Assembly: GCF_025398175.1 (NCBI RefSeq)
Contig: NZ_CP099734.1
Location: 3,162,001 to 3,226,000, forward strand
DNA: 64,000 bases
DNA from: Photobacterium sp. TY1-4
GTDB lineage: Bacteria; Pseudomonadota; Gammaproteobacteria; Enterobacterales; Vibrionaceae
Direction of reading: 5' to 3'
Below are positions 29,388 through 40,572 of this stretch, in pieces (position 1 is the stretch's first letter; each line of letters starts with the position of its first letter). Under the pieces are notes generated by a model that ran no database searches, was not told where the DNA came from, and was given only the letters and a program-made list of their open reading frames with translations. A program made the translations under genes and the position numbers.

Positions 29388-30692
29388 ATGAAAAAGTGGA
29401 AGTCTTCCCTGCTGGGCCTGACCTTATGGAGCCTGGCCGCCGGTAGCTTTGCTGCCCCGCAACAACTCGATAAAGTGGTCACCATCGTCAACGACAGCGT
29501 GATCCTGCAAAGCGACGTCGATGCCATGCTGAAAACCGTGCGCATGAATGCCGCCGGTCAGAACCAGCCGCTGCCGTCCGATGACATCCTGATCGATCAA
29601 ATCATGGAAAAACTGATCATCGAAACCCTGCAAATCCAGCAGGCGGATCAGTTCGGGATCCGGATCGACGACAACCGCCTGGATCAGGCGATTGGCCAGC
29701 TGGCGGCAGAGCGCCAGATGTCGGTCGCCCAATTGCGCCAGTACCTGGCCGACAACGGCATCAGCTTTGCTGTCTTTCGCGAGCAGATGCGCCGTGACCT
29801 GACCGCCAGCGAAGCCCGCACCATCCAGGTGCGCCGCCGGATCAACATCCTGCCGCAGGAAGTCGAGCTGCTGGCCGAGCAACTGAACAAGCAAAACCTG
29901 CAAGACACCAGCTACAATATCAGCCACATCCAGCTGCGTATCAGCGAAGATGCCAGTGCCGAAGCGCGGGAAGCTGCACAGCAGCAAGCCAAGGAGCTGG
30001 TCCAGCAACTCAAGCAGGGCGCGGATTTTGCCAACTTGGCCTATCGTTACTCCAAGGGCCCGAAAGCCCTGCAGGGTGGCCAGTGGGGCTGGATGCGTAA
30101 AGAAGAAATGCCGACCATCTTTGCCGACCAGCTCGGCAGCAGCGGTAAAGGCGCGATTATCGGCCCGTTCCGCAGCGGCGTGGGCTACCATATTCTCAAG
30201 ATCAACGCCGTTCAGGGACTGGAAACCGTCTCGGTGACCGAAGTCAATGCCCGCCATATTCTGCTCAAGACCTCGGTCATTCTGAGCGATGAAGGTGCCA
30301 AACGTCAGCTGGAGAAGGCACGACGTGCTATCATGGCCGGAGAGAAGAGTTTTGCGGATGAGGCCCAGGTCCTGAGCGCTGATCCGGGCTCTGCTGCCAA
30401 TGGCGGTGAGCTGGGCTGGCAAACGCCGGATATTTACGTTCCGGCGTTTAAAGACAAGGTCGAAACCTTGCCGGTCGGCACCATCAGCGAACCGTTCAAG
30501 ACGGTTCACGGCTGGCATATTGTCGAAGTGCTGGAGCGTCGCGATGTCGACCGCACTGACGCCGCGGTGAAAAACCGCGCCTATCGCATTCTGTTTAGCC
30601 GCAAATTTAACGAAGAAGCCCAGGCGTGGCTGCAAGAGCTACGCGCCGGGGCTTATATCGAAAAGCCGGAAGAAACCAATGACCCAAGTTAA
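29388..30692 (+). CDS. surA: Periplasmic chaperone and peptidyl-prolyl isomerase SurA
   Basis: SurA escorts unfolded outer membrane proteins, including LptD, to the BAM complex. The start at 29388 gives 434 residues beginning with a signal peptide ([22 protein letters not shown]). The SurA N-terminal domain is followed by two PpiC parvulin domains (about 174-275 and 285-384), each with the usual GGxxGW pattern (QGGQWGWM and NGGELGWQ). The C terminus overlaps pdxA by 14 bases, so the two are translationally coupled. Confidence 0.95.
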   Translation: MKKWKSSLLGLTLWSLAAGSFAAPQQLDKVVTIVNDSVILQSDVDAMLKTVRMNAAGQNQPLPSDDILIDQIMEKLIIETLQIQQADQFGIRIDDNRLDQAIGQLAAERQMSVAQLRQYLADNGISFAVFREQMRRDLTASEARTIQVRRRINILPQEVELLAEQLNKQNLQDTSYNISHIQLRISEDASAEAREAAQQQAKELVQQLKQGADFANLAYRYSKGPKALQGGQWGWMRKEEMPTIFADQLGSSGKGAIIGPFRSGVGYHILKINAVQGLETVSVTEVNARHILLKTSVILSDEGAKRQLEKARRAIMAGEKSFADEAQVLSADPGSAANGGELGWQTPDIYVPAFKDKVETLPVGTISEPFKTVHGWHIVEVLERRDVDRTDAAVKNRAYRILFSRKFNEEAQAWLQELRAGAYIEKPEETNDPS

Positions 30693-31671
30693 ACGTATCG
30701 CGATCACCCCCGGCGAGCCTGCCGGGATTGGTCCGGATCTGGTGATCGCCCTGGCCCAGGAAGACTGGCCCCATGAGCTGGTGATTTGTGCTAATGCCCA
30801 GCTTATGGTAGAACGTGCGGCCCAGCTGGGACTTCCACTGCAAGTGATCCGGTATGATCCGGCCCAACCGGCCCGGCCACACCAGGCCAGCACACTGGTG
30901 GTTGCCGATCATGCCCTTGCCGCCCAAGTCACCGCCGGGGAGCTGAACGAGCAAAATGGCCACTATGTGTTAGACACGCTGGCCCGGGCAGCCGACGGGA
31001 ACATGAGCGGCGAGTTCGCCGCCGTGGTCACCGGCCCGGTCCACAAAGGCGTGATTAACCGCGCCGGGGTCTCGTTCAGCGGGCATACCGAGTTCTTTGC
31101 CCACAAGGCCAACTCCTCCCAGGTTGTCATGATGCTGGCCACCGAAGGGCTGCGTGTGGCCTTAGTCACCACGCATATCCCACTGGCTTATGTGTCGAAA
31201 GCCATCACCGAGGGGCGGCTCCAGCAGGTGATCCGGATCTTGCATGACGATCTGGTCAACAAGTTCGGGATTGCCGAGCCGAAAATTTACGTGTGCGGGC
31301 TCAATCCGCATGCCGGCGAAGACGGTTGCCTGGGCATGGAAGAGATCGAAGTGATCTCCCCGACCCTGGAAAAACTTCGCCAGGAAGAAGGCATGAATTT
31401 GATCGGTCCGTTACCGGCCGATACCATCTTCCAGGAAAAATATCTTGCCGATGCCGATACGGTGTTGGCGATGTATCACGATCAAGGGCTGCCCGTGCTG
31501 AAATTCAAAGGTTTTGGCAAATCGGTCAACATCACGCTCGGCTTGCCCTTTATCAGAACTTCAGTAGATCATGGTACCGCACTGGAACTCGCCGGTACCG
31601 GACAGGCGGACACCGGTAGCCTTCGGACAGCGCTATCGCACGCCCTAGAATTGGTAGAAAAACAAACATGA
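30679..31671 (+). CDS. pdxA: 4-hydroxythreonine-4-phosphate dehydrogenase
   Basis: PdxA oxidises 4-phosphohydroxy-threonine in the DXP-dependent pyridoxal phosphate pathway. The 330-residue protein begins with the family motif [16 protein letters not shown], contains the substrate segment [23 protein letters not shown] and the metal-binding histidines in [11 protein letters not shown] and [12 protein letters not shown]. It overlaps surA by 14 bases and rsmA by four. Confidence 0.96.
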   Translation: MTQVKRIAITPGEPAGIGPDLVIALAQEDWPHELVICANAQLMVERAAQLGLPLQVIRYDPAQPARPHQASTLVVADHALAAQVTAGELNEQNGHYVLDTLARAADGNMSGEFAAVVTGPVHKGVINRAGVSFSGHTEFFAHKANSSQVVMMLATEGLRVALVTTHIPLAYVSKAITEGRLQQVIRILHDDLVNKFGIAEPKIYVCGLNPHAGEDGCLGMEEIEVISPTLEKLRQEEGMNLIGPLPADTIFQEKYLADADTVLAMYHDQGLPVLKFKGFGKSVNITLGLPFIRTSVDHGTALELAGTGQADTGSLRTALSHALELVEKQT

Positions 31672-32483
31672 GCAGCGATCAGGTCCATCTCGGCCACCGC
31701 GCCCGTAAGCGCTTTGGTCAGAACTTTTTGAACGACCCATACATCATCGACGGCATTGTCTCGGCCATTAATCCGAGACCAGGCCAGAACCTGGTGGAAA
31801 TCGGCCCGGGCCTGGGCGCGATCACCGAGCCGGTCGGCAAACAGGTCGATAAATTCTCGGTCATCGAGCTGGACCGGGATCTGGCCGAGCGCCTGCGCAA
31901 CCATCCGGATCTGGGCAGCAAGCTGACCATTTATGAAGGCGATGCCATGCGCTTCGACTTCACGCAGCTGATCAAAGAGAACAACAAGCTGCGGATTTTC
32001 GGCAACCTGCCGTACAACATTTCCACGCCGTTGATGTTCCACCTGTTCAGCTTCCATGCCCATGTGCAGGACATGCACTTCATGCTGCAAAAAGAAGTGG
32101 TGAACCGTCTGGCAGCGGGTCCTGGCAGCAAAGCCTACGGCCGCCTGACTGTGATGGCGCAGTACTACTGTAAAGTCACCCCGGTACTGGAAGTGCCGCC
32201 GTCGGCCTTCAAGCCGGCGCCGAAAGTAGATTCTGCCGTCGTTCGCCTGATGCCGTATGAAACGCTGCCGCATCCATGCACCAGCCTGAAGTGGCTGGAT
32301 CGGGTGTGCCGCGAAGGATTCAACCAACGCCGTAAAACCATCCGCAACTGCTACAAGCAACTGCTGACCGTCGAGCAACTGGAAGCGCTGGGGATTAACC
32401 CGAGCATGCGTCCGGAAAACCTGACGCTGGAGCAGTTCGTTGCGATGGCTAACTGGCTGGATGCCAACCATCAGCCATCCTAA
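31668..32483 (+). CDS. rsmA: 16S rRNA adenine dimethyltransferase
   Basis: RsmA (KsgA) dimethylates two adjacent adenines in helix 45 of 16S rRNA, a late step in 30S maturation; loss gives kasugamycin resistance. The 271-residue protein has [16 protein letters not shown], the SAM-binding [14 protein letters not shown] and the catalytic NLPYNIS motif. It starts inside the pdxA stop (ATGA). Confidence 0.96.
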   Translation: MSSDQVHLGHRARKRFGQNFLNDPYIIDGIVSAINPRPGQNLVEIGPGLGAITEPVGKQVDKFSVIELDRDLAERLRNHPDLGSKLTIYEGDAMRFDFTQLIKENNKLRIFGNLPYNISTPLMFHLFSFHAHVQDMHFMLQKEVVNRLAAGPGSKAYGRLTVMAQYYCKVTPVLEVPPSAFKPAPKVDSAVVRLMPYETLPHPCTSLKWLDRVCREGFNQRRKTIRNCYKQLLTVEQLEALGINPSMRPENLTLEQFVAMANWLDANHQPS

Positions 32484-32544
32484 CGGGTCATCCGTCTGCC
32501 CGGGCCGCCGGTCCGGGCAACAGCCAACGAAAGGAAGCAAAACT

Positions 32545-32928
32545 GTGACATCCAAGGCGATCCCAACCATCAAATGCAGAGTGGTCACCCACTATCTCGA
32601 AGAGCAATCCGAGCCTGAAAACCAGCGCTATGTGTTCTCTTACACCATCACGATTTGCAACCTGGGAAGCGGTACCGCGCAGCTGCTCAAGCGTCACTGG
32701 CAGATCACCGATGCCAACGGCAAAACCCTGATCGTCGATGGCGAAGGGGTGGTCGGTGAGCAACCGAGCATTGCTGCCCATGAAGAATATACCTACACCA
32801 GCGGCACCATTATCGAAACCCCGCTCGGGGTGATGCAGGGCCACTATGTCATGGTCAATGAGCAGGGTGAGCACTTCAAAGCGGATATCGCACCGTTCCG
32901 GCTGTCTCTCCCGAATATTCTGCACTAA
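32545..32928 (+). CDS. apaG: ApaG-domain protein
   Basis: A 127-residue immunoglobulin-fold protein conserved next to apaH. The start is a GTG at 32545 with AAGGAAGC about 9 bases upstream; a longer frame that starts at 32440 would overlap rsmA and is unlikely. The hallmark stretches RYVFSYTITICNLG, EGVVGEQPSIAAHEEYTYTSG and ETPLGVMQGHYVM match E. coli ApaG closely. The function is not settled: it is linked to magnesium/cobalt tolerance in some bacteria, and related domains occur in eukaryotic F-box proteins. Confidence 0.94.
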   Translation: MTSKAIPTIKCRVVTHYLEEQSEPENQRYVFSYTITICNLGSGTAQLLKRHWQITDANGKTLIVDGEGVVGEQPSIAAHEEYTYTSGTIIETPLGVMQGHYVMVNEQGEHFKADIAPFRLSLPNILH

Positions 32929-32936
32929 GGCACACC

Positions 32937-33752
32937 ATGGCGACATATCTGGTCGGCGACATTCAGGGCTGTTTTGACGATCTCTGCGACTTGCTGGATC
33001 AGGCCAACTTTAACCCGCAACACGACGAACTCTGGCTCTCCGGCGATCTGGTCGCCCGCGGCCCAAAATCTCTGGAAACCCTGCGCTATGTCAAAAGCTT
33101 AGGGGATAAAGCCACCGTGGTGCTGGGCAACCACGACCTCCACCTGCTCGCTGCCGCCCACGGGCTGGCCAAAGTCAAAAAGCGCGATCAGGTGCAGCCG
33201 ATCCTCGATGCGCCGGATCGTGACGTGCTGCTCGACTGGCTGCGCCACCGACCCGTGCTGGCTGAGCACCCCGAGCACCCGTTTGTGATGGCCCATGCCG
33301 GGATCCCACCGCACTGGGATCTGGCCACTGCCCGCCGCGAGGCCCGCAGGGTCGAAGCCTGTCTGCAAAGCCAGGATTTCCTCTGGCTGTTGGAGCATAT
33401 GTACGGTGATGGCCCGGACGCGTGGCACCCCGACCTGAGCGGGATCGCCCGCTATCGCTATACCATCAATGCCCTGACACGGATGCGGTTCTGTTACCCG
33501 GACGGCCGGCTGGATATGGCATGCAAGCTATCGCCGGATGATCCGGCTATCGGTGATCTGACGCCCTGGTTTCGCCTGCCGCGCCCGCCGTTGGGGAAAA
33601 CCGTCATTTTCGGTCACTGGGCTGCCTTGATGGGGCACCAGGACTCACAAGTCATTGGCCTCGATACCGGCTGCGTCTGGGGCAACAGCATGACCCTGCT
33701 GCGCTGGGAAGACGGCGCCCGTTTCGAAAAAGCCTGCCCGGCTTACGCGTAA
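32937..33752 (+). CDS. apaH: Bis(5'-nucleosyl)-tetraphosphatase, symmetrical
   Basis: ApaH splits Ap4A to two ADP and removes NAD-like and Np4 caps from RNA. The 271-residue protein has the metallophosphatase signatures VGDIQGCFDDL, LWLSGDLVARGP and VVLGNHDLHLLA in order; the family motif GD.V.RGP is present. It is the last gene of the lptD-apaH operon, and a terminator follows. Confidence 0.96.
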   Translation: MATYLVGDIQGCFDDLCDLLDQANFNPQHDELWLSGDLVARGPKSLETLRYVKSLGDKATVVLGNHDLHLLAAAHGLAKVKKRDQVQPILDAPDRDVLLDWLRHRPVLAEHPEHPFVMAHAGIPPHWDLATARREARRVEACLQSQDFLWLLEHMYGDGPDAWHPDLSGIARYRYTINALTRMRFCYPDGRLDMACKLSPDDPAIGDLTPWFRLPRPPLGKTVIFGHWAALMGHQDSQVIGLDTGCVWGNSMTLLRWEDGARFEKACPAYA

Positions 33753-33773
33753 CCCGGCCTTCTTCTGAATCAC

Positions 33774-33807
33774 AAAAGGGCTGACCTAATGCAGGTCAGC
33801 CCTTTTT
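33774..33807. terminator. Bidirectional terminator between apaH and folA
   Basis: A stem of about 13 bp (AAAGGGCTGACCT/AGGTCAGCCCTTT) with a 5-base loop has Ts on the 3' side and As on the 5' side, so it can serve both convergent genes. Confidence 0.92.
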
Positions 33808-33889
33808 GATCTCAGACTTTATTCCGTGTCTTCGACGCCCGAACCTTCAGGCACTGCCGGGCCCCCAGGCGTCAGAAGCGCATTAGTCC

Positions 33890-34381
33890 TCAGGCGCCGG
33901 CGGCTCGCTCCAGGATCACAAACCGCATGTCGTGGGCATTTTTCTCATCCGCAGCATGGGACTCGCTATGCACCTCTTGCCAGCCTTCGCCCCAGTCCGG
34001 GAACCGGGTATCGCCTGTCACCTCGACGTCAATAAACGTCAGATAGAGGCGATCAGCTTGCGCCAGGCAGGCCGTATAAATCGCCCCACCGCCAATGATC
34101 ATCAGCTCATCGACGGCGCCGGCAGCAGCTTTGGCCGCAGCAATATCGTTCACCACCGTCACGCCGTCGGCCTGAAAATCCGGATTGCGGCTGATCACGA
34201 TATTGTGGCGTCCCGGCAAGGGCCGGCCAATGGACTCAAAGGTCTTGCGGCCCATCACCACCGGCTTGCCTAGGGTTGCCTGCTTGAACCAGGCAAAATC
34301 GGCCGGCAGGTGCCACGGCATCGCATTGTTCTTGCCGATCACCCGGTCGTGCGCCATTGCGGCGATCATACTGATCTTCAT
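33890..34381 (-). CDS. folA: Dihydrofolate reductase
   Basis: DHFR makes tetrahydrofolate with NADPH and is the target of trimethoprim. The 163-residue protein shows [24 protein letters not shown] with the Met20-loop region and catalytic Asp (in LPADFAWFK), [12 protein letters not shown] and [15 protein letters not shown]. These agree with chromosomal FolA of vibrios and E. coli, not with a plasmid-borne Dfr. Confidence 0.96.
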   Translation of the reverse strand: MKISMIAAMAHDRVIGKNNAMPWHLPADFAWFKQATLGKPVVMGRKTFESIGRPLPGRHNIVISRNPDFQADGVTVVNDIAAAKAAAGAVDELMIIGGGAIYTACLAQADRLYLTFIDVEVTGDTRFPDWGEGWQEVHSESHAADEKNAHDMRFVILERAAGA

Positions 34382-34399
34382 CTTGTTCCCCTCGCAAAT

Positions 34400-34873
34400 C
34401 TAGACCACAGGCCGGCGACGATAAAACAATAGGCCCGGCATTGCCAGCCCGATGGCCAGGGCAGCGACAATAAATACGGCCTTGATAACATTTTCCAGTA
34501 GCAGGGTCCACAGCTCGGGGCTGAATCCGCGATGATTGATCTCCACCAGGGCAATCATCGCTTTGAACGCAAACACCCCGGGCACCATAGGGATCATGGC
34601 TGCCACAGTAAACACTTTGGGGTGGGCGAGAAAACGATGCGACCAGTGGACCCCGATCATGCCCACCAGCGTCGCAGCGCCCAAAGTTGCCCATTCAATC
34701 GGCACCCCCCAATGCATCAGGACAAAGCGGCTGCCGTGGCCCAGCGCGCCACCAATTGCACAATACTTCAGGGCCTTATGCGGCACATTAAACACCAAAG
34801 CAAAACCGACCGCCGGGATCATGGCAAAAAACATGTCATTGAGCAGTGCTAGCAAAAACTCCCCGACCGTCAT
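34400..34873 (-). CDS. yjjB: YjjB-type inner membrane protein (ThrE/YjjB family)
   Basis: A 157-residue membrane protein with four to five hydrophobic segments; together with YjjP it forms the split version of the ThrE fold. In E. coli the YjjPB pair exports succinate. The ATG at 34873 overlaps the yjjP stop in the ATGA arrangement; a GTG nine bases upstream is possible but less likely. [17 protein letters not shown] and [20 protein letters not shown] match E. coli YjjB. Confidence 0.88.
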   Translation of the reverse strand: MTVGEFLLALLNDMFFAMIPAVGFALVFNVPHKALKYCAIGGALGHGSRFVLMHWGVPIEWATLGAATLVGMIGVHWSHRFLAHPKVFTVAAMIPMVPGVFAFKAMIALVEINHRGFSPELWTLLLENVIKAVFIVAALAIGLAMPGLLFYRRRPVV

Positions 34874-35664
34874 GACACCCACCCCCAGACACCGAGAATA
34901 TTCATCGCCGCCACGATCCCCATACTGGTTGACAGGGTGAGCAGGCTTGCCATCACCCAGCGGGCAATCCCCATATCGATATACCCTTTGACCATGTCCG
35001 CCACCGCATTAATCAGCGGAAACCCCGGCACCAGCATCAGCACCGAGGACGCCATCGCCAGAAACGGGGCTTCCCCGATCTGCCACACCACGCCCAGTCC
35101 GGAAATCAGGGTCGTGACAAAAGCAGTAATACCGAAATTCACCAGCGGGTTAAAGTGTCGGTGGCCGATTTCCTGGCGCACCGTCATCCCGATCGCCGAA
35201 GCGACAAACGTCAGCCAGAACACCGGCCAGTCCGCCCCGGCCAACCGGCTGAACGAGGCACAGGACAGACCGATCATCGCCACCACCAGCCAGCGGTTAT
35301 AGCGCAGCGGCTGGATCCGGTCGAGCCGCTGATGGACTTCCTCGACGCCCAGCACCCCGCGCTCAGCCATGATGCACACCCGCTGAATCTCCGTCACCAC
35401 CTGCATGTTGATCCCGCGATCCTGGCAGCGCCGGGTGGTCGTAATACAACGCCCCTGGCTGAGCGTGGTGATCACCATCGAACTTGGCGAAAGCGACACC
35501 TCGACGCTTTCGACCCCCAGCGCCAGACCAAGCCGGCTGGTGACATCGGTCACCAGCGTACTCTCGGCCCCATGCTGCAGCAGCCGCTGACCGGCCAAAA
35601 CAGCCAGCCGGGAGATCTCCCGCTGCACCGGCTCTGTTAATACCCGCGGCTCCATTTCCGCCAT
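34870..35664 (-). CDS. yjjP: YjjP-type inner membrane protein (ThrE/YjjP family)
   Basis: A 264-residue protein with an N-terminal soluble domain (residues 1-120, ending near QPLRYNRWL) and five hydrophobic helices, the long half of the split ThrE/YjjP-YjjB exporter. [24 protein letters not shown] and [25 protein letters not shown] are conserved family segments. GGAGAGGG precedes the ATG. It is translationally coupled to yjjB. The exported acid in this organism is unknown (succinate in E. coli). Confidence 0.9.
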   Translation of the reverse strand: MAEMEPRVLTEPVQREISRLAVLAGQRLLQHGAESTLVTDVTSRLGLALGVESVEVSLSPSSMVITTLSQGRCITTTRRCQDRGINMQVVTEIQRVCIMAERGVLGVEEVHQRLDRIQPLRYNRWLVVAMIGLSCASFSRLAGADWPVFWLTFVASAIGMTVRQEIGHRHFNPLVNFGITAFVTTLISGLGVVWQIGEAPFLAMASSVLMLVPGFPLINAVADMVKGYIDMGIARWVMASLLTLSTSMGIVAAMNILGVWGWVS

Positions 35665-35735
35665 GTTTCCCTCTCCATTCCATCGTTATCGCACAATTAT
35701 CAGGCTATCCGGATTCCGCCGCGTTGACCAGACAC

Positions 35736-35760
35736 AAAAAAGCCGCTCCAAGGAGCGGCT
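35736..35760 (-). terminator. Rho-independent terminator of obgE
   Basis: A 9-bp stem AGCCGCTCC/GGAGCGGCT with a 2-base loop, followed on the minus strand by a six-T run, 27 bases after the obgE stop. Confidence 0.92.
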
Positions 35761-35787
35761 ATCTTTGTAACATTTGACCATCAGGCA

Positions 35788-36984
<1,197 letters not shown>

Positions 36985-37047
36985 TCATTCTGTCGACCAG
37001 GCACGTCACCCGCCCGATCGCTATTAACCTATTGTAACGGACCTGAG

Positions 37048-37974
37048 CTAGTTATGCTGCCTGATCAGCTTATGGCCGATCGCACTGAACATCGCTCCGA
37101 AAACTACCACGACAGCGCCCAAATAGCCCATCGCATTGAGTGGGGTTGCGGCAACATACTGCGGCCAAAACCAGCTGGCCAGGTCGACAAACACAATCGT
37201 ACATAAGGGGGCCAGGGTGATCACCGCACTCACCTGCGATGCCTGCCAGCGGGCCATTGCCTCGGCAAACGCCCCATACCCCACCAGGGTATTGATACAG
37301 CAAAATGCCAGCATCCCGAACTGACGGGGATCCATCAGCTGGATCTGTGTCGGTGATGCCAGCGGCGTCAGCATGATCGTGCAGATCACATAGATCATCA
37401 ACAGGATCTGAGGTGAGCTGAAATGCTTCAGCATCACTTTCTGCGCCAGCGCGTAGACCACCCAGACCACGGCAGCCATCACCGCAATAATCACGCCCAA
37501 AGTGTAATCCGACAGGCTGGTAAACAACTCGACCAGCCGTTCATTAAAAAAGAGTCCCAATCCCAGCACCAGGCAGGCCACACCGATGATCTGGTGTCGG
37601 CCCAATTGCTCCTTGAACAACCAGACACTCGACAGCAGTAAAATCATCGGTGCCAGCTGGATAATCACCCCCACGACTGCCGGATTCAGGTACCTCAGCG
37701 CCGTGTTGAACAGGACAAAGTTACAGGCCAGGCCCAGGCTTGCCGCCAGCAGGAGGACGCCGCCAGAGATGCTCAGCGCACTCAATTTGGGCAACTGGCC
37801 TCGCCAGTGGAGCCATGCCCCCAGCCCGATGGCCGCCGTCAAGAAGCGGTACCAGACAATGGTCTGGGGCGACATCACCTCGACGGCCTGCTTCATGGCA
37901 ATCGGCAGCGCGCCCCAGAACAGGACCGTCACCAGGGCCAGCAACAGCCCGGCGGTCGGGTTTTGATTCGGCAT
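37048..37974 (-). CDS. EamA/DMT-family inner membrane transporter
   Basis: A hydrophobic protein of 308 residues with about ten transmembrane helices in two EamA repeats (ALVTVLFWGALPIAMK for the first and LGVIIAVMAAVVWVVYALAQK for the second). This is the drug/metabolite transporter fold (RhaT/YdcZ type); the substrate is unknown. The ATG at 37974 is preferred; an in-frame ATG at 37992 would lie at the foot of the rpmA terminator. It sits between rpmA and obgE, as in Vibrio cholerae. Confidence 0.88.
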   Translation of the reverse strand: MPNQNPTAGLLLALVTVLFWGALPIAMKQAVEVMSPQTIVWYRFLTAAIGLGAWLHWRGQLPKLSALSISGGVLLLAASLGLACNFVLFNTALRYLNPAVVGVIIQLAPMILLLSSVWLFKEQLGRHQIIGVACLVLGLGLFFNERLVELFTSLSDYTLGVIIAVMAAVVWVVYALAQKVMLKHFSSPQILLMIYVICTIMLTPLASPTQIQLMDPRQFGMLAFCCINTLVGYGAFAEAMARWQASQVSAVITLAPLCTIVFVDLASWFWPQYVAATPLNAMGYLGAVVVVFGAMFSAIGHKLIRQHN

Positions 37975-37990
37975 TCCCCATCCCCATAAC

Positions 37991-38017
37991 AAAAAGCCCC
38001 GCCGGAAGGCAGGGCTT
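37991..38017 (-). terminator. Terminator of rplU-rpmA
   Basis: AAAGCCCTGCC pairs with GGCGGGGCTTT (one G.T pair), and a T-run follows on the minus strand. It lies just after rpmA and ends next to the EamA start, so it may let some transcripts through. Confidence 0.85.
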
Positions 38018-38039
38018 TATCATTCTTGTCGAGTCTGAA

Positions 38040-38309
<270 letters not shown>

Positions 38310-38315
38310 CTATTA

Positions 38316-38627
38316 TTAAGCGCTGATGCCAGTAATTTTGACTTCAGTGAACCACTGACGGTGGCCCATTTGCTTACGAGAGTGCTTACGACGACGGAAC
38401 TTAACGATTTTTACTTTATCGCCACGACCGTGCGTAACTACTTCAGCAGTTACTTTACCGCCAGCTACGAAAGGTGCGCCAACAGTTACTTCTTCGCCAT
38501 TAGCAACCAGAAGAACTGAATCGAACTCAACGCTAGCGCCAGTTTCAGCGTCTAGTTTTTCTAAGCGAATGGTCTGGCCTTCGCTTACACGGTGTTGTTT
38601 ACCACCACTTTGGAAAACAGCGTACAT
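38316..38627 (-). CDS. rplU: 50S ribosomal protein L21
   Basis: L21 binds 23S rRNA. The 103-residue protein starts [20 protein letters not shown] and ends with the [21 protein letters not shown] rRNA-binding region. It is the first gene of the rplU-rpmA pair and divergent from ispB, the order found across gammaproteobacteria. Confidence 0.98.
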   Translation of the reverse strand: MYAVFQSGGKQHRVSEGQTIRLEKLDAETGASVEFDSVLLVANGEEVTVGAPFVAGGKVTAEVVTHGRGDKVKIVKFRRRKHSRKQMGHRQWFTEVKITGISA

Positions 38628-39074
38628 GTCTTACTCCGCTTTTCCGCATAGGCCATTTGCCGGATAAATTTTGGGCAATGGGTATGCGCTTAATCTTGTC
38701 ATCAATAGGGCGCGAATGTTACGTGAAAAAGGGGCTTGTGGCAACCCATTAAGCAAAGAAAATTGGCGAAAAGCTAGCCAGCAATAAAACACCCTGATTT
38801 AACTGTCGCCGAAGATATGAAGGAAACACAATTTTAGTGTAGTATTCGGTAATTATTTTGGTGCCAATTCACAAAACTTGTTCGACAAATCAAGGCGTAG
38901 CAAAAAACCGCTTCATCAGCTGCAATGTAACGCGCCAAAGTCACCGCCCGGGGCCCGTCACCGACCGTGATGAAAGTGCCCCACCTGGCTGCCGATTTGT
39001 CTGTGCGAGTCCTTGTTGAATTGCATACCCTGAATCATTCCGCCTGGTGCGGCAACAATTTTGCTGGATGTACA
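38628..39074. other. Divergent intergenic region, rplU / ispB
   Basis: 447 bases, AT-rich in the middle (about 38750-38900), with the two promoters expected for divergent essential genes. An in-frame extension of ispB to 38967 has no family similarity and is not taken as coding. No small ORF or clear hairpin was seen. Confidence 0.4.
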
Positions 39075-40046
39075 ATGGACTTCAAAGCTATCCAAGCACT
39101 TACCGCCAACGATATGGCGGAAGTCGATGCGAAGATACTGGCGCAGCTGAACTCTGAAGTGGCGCTCATCAATCAACTCGGATTCTATATTGTCAGCGGC
39201 GGCGGCAAGCGCCTGCGCCCGATTCTGGCTGTTCTGGCGGCCCGTGCGTTGGGTTACGAGGGCGACAAGCACACCACCGCAGCCGCCTTCATCGAATTTA
39301 CCCATACCGCGACCCTGTTGCACGATGACGTGGTCGACGAGTCGGATATGCGTCGCGGCAAAGCCACGGCCAATGCCATGTTCGGCAACGCGGCCAGTGT
39401 GCTGGTCGGCGATTATATCTACACCCGTTCATTTCAGATGATGACCAGCCTGCGATCCTTGAAGATCCTCGACATCATGAGTGAAGCGGTCAACGTGATC
39501 GCCGAAGGGGAAGTACAGCAGCTCATGAACTGCAACGATCCCGACACCACCGAAGCCAGCTACATGCAGGTGATTTATTCTAAAACAGCCCGCCTGTTTG
39601 AAGCCGCGACCCAGGTCGCTGCCATTTTGGCGGAATCACCGGCCGAGGTCGAAGTGGCCCTGCAAAATTACGGCCGCTATCTGGGCACCGCATTCCAGCT
39701 GATTGACGATGTCCTGGATTACACCGCCGATGGCGAGGAGATGGGCAAGAATGTCGGTGACGACCTGGCCGAGGGCAAGCCGACCCTGCCGTTGCTCCAT
39801 GCCATGCACCACGGCACGGCTGAGCAAGCGGCGATGATTCGAGAAGCCATTGAGCAGGGCAACGGTCTCGACAAGCTGACACCAATCCTGGCCTGCATGC
39901 GCGAAGTCGGCTCCCTGGCCTACACCCAGCAGCGGGCGGAAGAAGAAGCCGAGAAAGCGATTGCCAGCCTGGCGATCCTGCCGGAATCCGAGCACAAGGA
40001 AGCGCTGATCGCCCTGGCGCACCTGGCCGTTAACCGCAATAAGTAA
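39075..40046 (+). CDS. ispB: Octaprenyl diphosphate synthase
   Basis: IspB makes the C40 side chain of ubiquinone and menaquinone. The start at 39075 (MDFKAIQALTANDMAEVD) gives 323 residues, the same length as E. coli IspB. The first aspartate-rich motif is in LLHDDVVDESDMRRGK and the second in QLIDDVLDY; FGNAASVLVGDYIYTRSFQMM between them is nearly invariant. It is followed by a terminator. Confidence 0.97.
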   Translation: MDFKAIQALTANDMAEVDAKILAQLNSEVALINQLGFYIVSGGGKRLRPILAVLAARALGYEGDKHTTAAAFIEFTHTATLLHDDVVDESDMRRGKATANAMFGNAASVLVGDYIYTRSFQMMTSLRSLKILDIMSEAVNVIAEGEVQQLMNCNDPDTTEASYMQVIYSKTARLFEAATQVAAILAESPAEVEVALQNYGRYLGTAFQLIDDVLDYTADGEEMGKNVGDDLAEGKPTLPLLHAMHHGTAEQAAMIREAIEQGNGLDKLTPILACMREVGSLAYTQQRAEEEAEKAIASLAILPESEHKEALIALAHLAVNRNK

Positions 40047-40066
40047 GTTCGCGGTGCCAGAATCCG

Positions 40067-40093
40067 AAAGCCTGCCATCGTGCAGGCTTTTTT
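40067..40093 (+). terminator. Rho-independent terminator of ispB
   Basis: A 9-bp stem AAAGCCTGC/GCAGGCTTT with a 6-base loop, followed by Ts to 40093. Confidence 0.93.
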
Positions 40094-40133
40094 GTGCCGC
40101 TAATCTTGTGTCCGCCGATGCTCCTCTCGCTGG

Positions 40134-40250
40134 GATCCTGCTCCGGATCCTTGTCTTAAGATCTCGATCTCAACCGGCATCGATCGCCGGATCTTTGCGA
40201 TGTCCTATAGTTAAAACAGATCCAACAGTTAAAGCAGATCCAAACCGATC
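40134..40250. other. GATC (Dam site) cluster upstream of the 63-residue gene
   Basis: Nine GATC tetramers begin at 40134, 40146, 40160, 40166, 40182, 40190, 40219, 40237 and 40247. About one per 256 bases is expected at random. A tenth lies in the gene at 40278. Several are inside longer palindromes (GGATCC twice, AGATCT, CGATCG). The cluster fills the space between the ispB terminator and the next gene. Confidence 0.85.
40209..40244 (+). repeat. Two tandem 18-bp repeats
   Basis: AGTTAAAACAGATCCAAC (40209-40226) is followed directly by AGTTAAAGCAGATCCAAA (40227-40244), 16 of 18 positions the same. Each contains one GATC. They end 21 bases before the start codon of the 63-residue gene, so they overlap its leader or promoter. 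Confidence 0.8.
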
Positions 40251-40265
40251 CCATGGAGGTCGATG

Positions 40266-40457
40266 ATGCAAGCTAAAGATCTGAAGCGCGGCATGTGGGT
40301 AGAGTGCCGGGAAGGCGTGGCAGAAGTGGTTGATATAGACGTCGAGCACAATACCGCCATCGTCGAAAACATGCGCGATCACAAGCGCATCAACGTCAAC
40401 TGCGACGACATCAAGGAGCAGCCCCAACTACACACCGGCTGTGACAGCTACTACTGA
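40266..40457 (+). CDS. Small acidic protein between ispB and mdh, 63 residues
   Basis: The ORF has a strong ribosome binding site (GGAGG at 40255-40259) that fits the second of two adjacent ATGs, at 40266. The product MQAKDLKRGMWVECREGVAE continues with a VVDIDVEHNTAIVENMRDHKRINVN stretch, a small beta-barrel-like pattern reminiscent of KOW or SH3-like modules. It is soluble. I believe a small hypothetical gene occupies this place in Vibrio cholerae too, but I cannot name a family. It is preceded by a GATC cluster and followed by a terminator. Confidence 0.8.
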   Translation: MQAKDLKRGMWVECREGVAEVVDIDVEHNTAIVENMRDHKRINVNCDDIKEQPQLHTGCDSYY

Positions 40458-40522
40458 TCAGACGCAGCGCGATTGAACTCCCCCCGTAGAGTCCACGACG
40501 ACCCCACGTTACAACAGACAAC

Positions 40523-40548
40523 AAAAAAGCGGCCATGGGCCGCTTTTT
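40523..40548. terminator. Bidirectional terminator between the small gene and mdh
   Basis: AAAGCGGCC/GGCCGCTTT with a 3-base loop has As on one side and Ts on the other, serving both convergent genes. Confidence 0.92.
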
Positions 40549-40572
40549 CTATTCCAGGCAATTCGCCTCGGC

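Noticed and set aside
38967..39074. 36-codon extension of ispB
   Set aside because: It is not similar to any IspB; the family start is at 39075.
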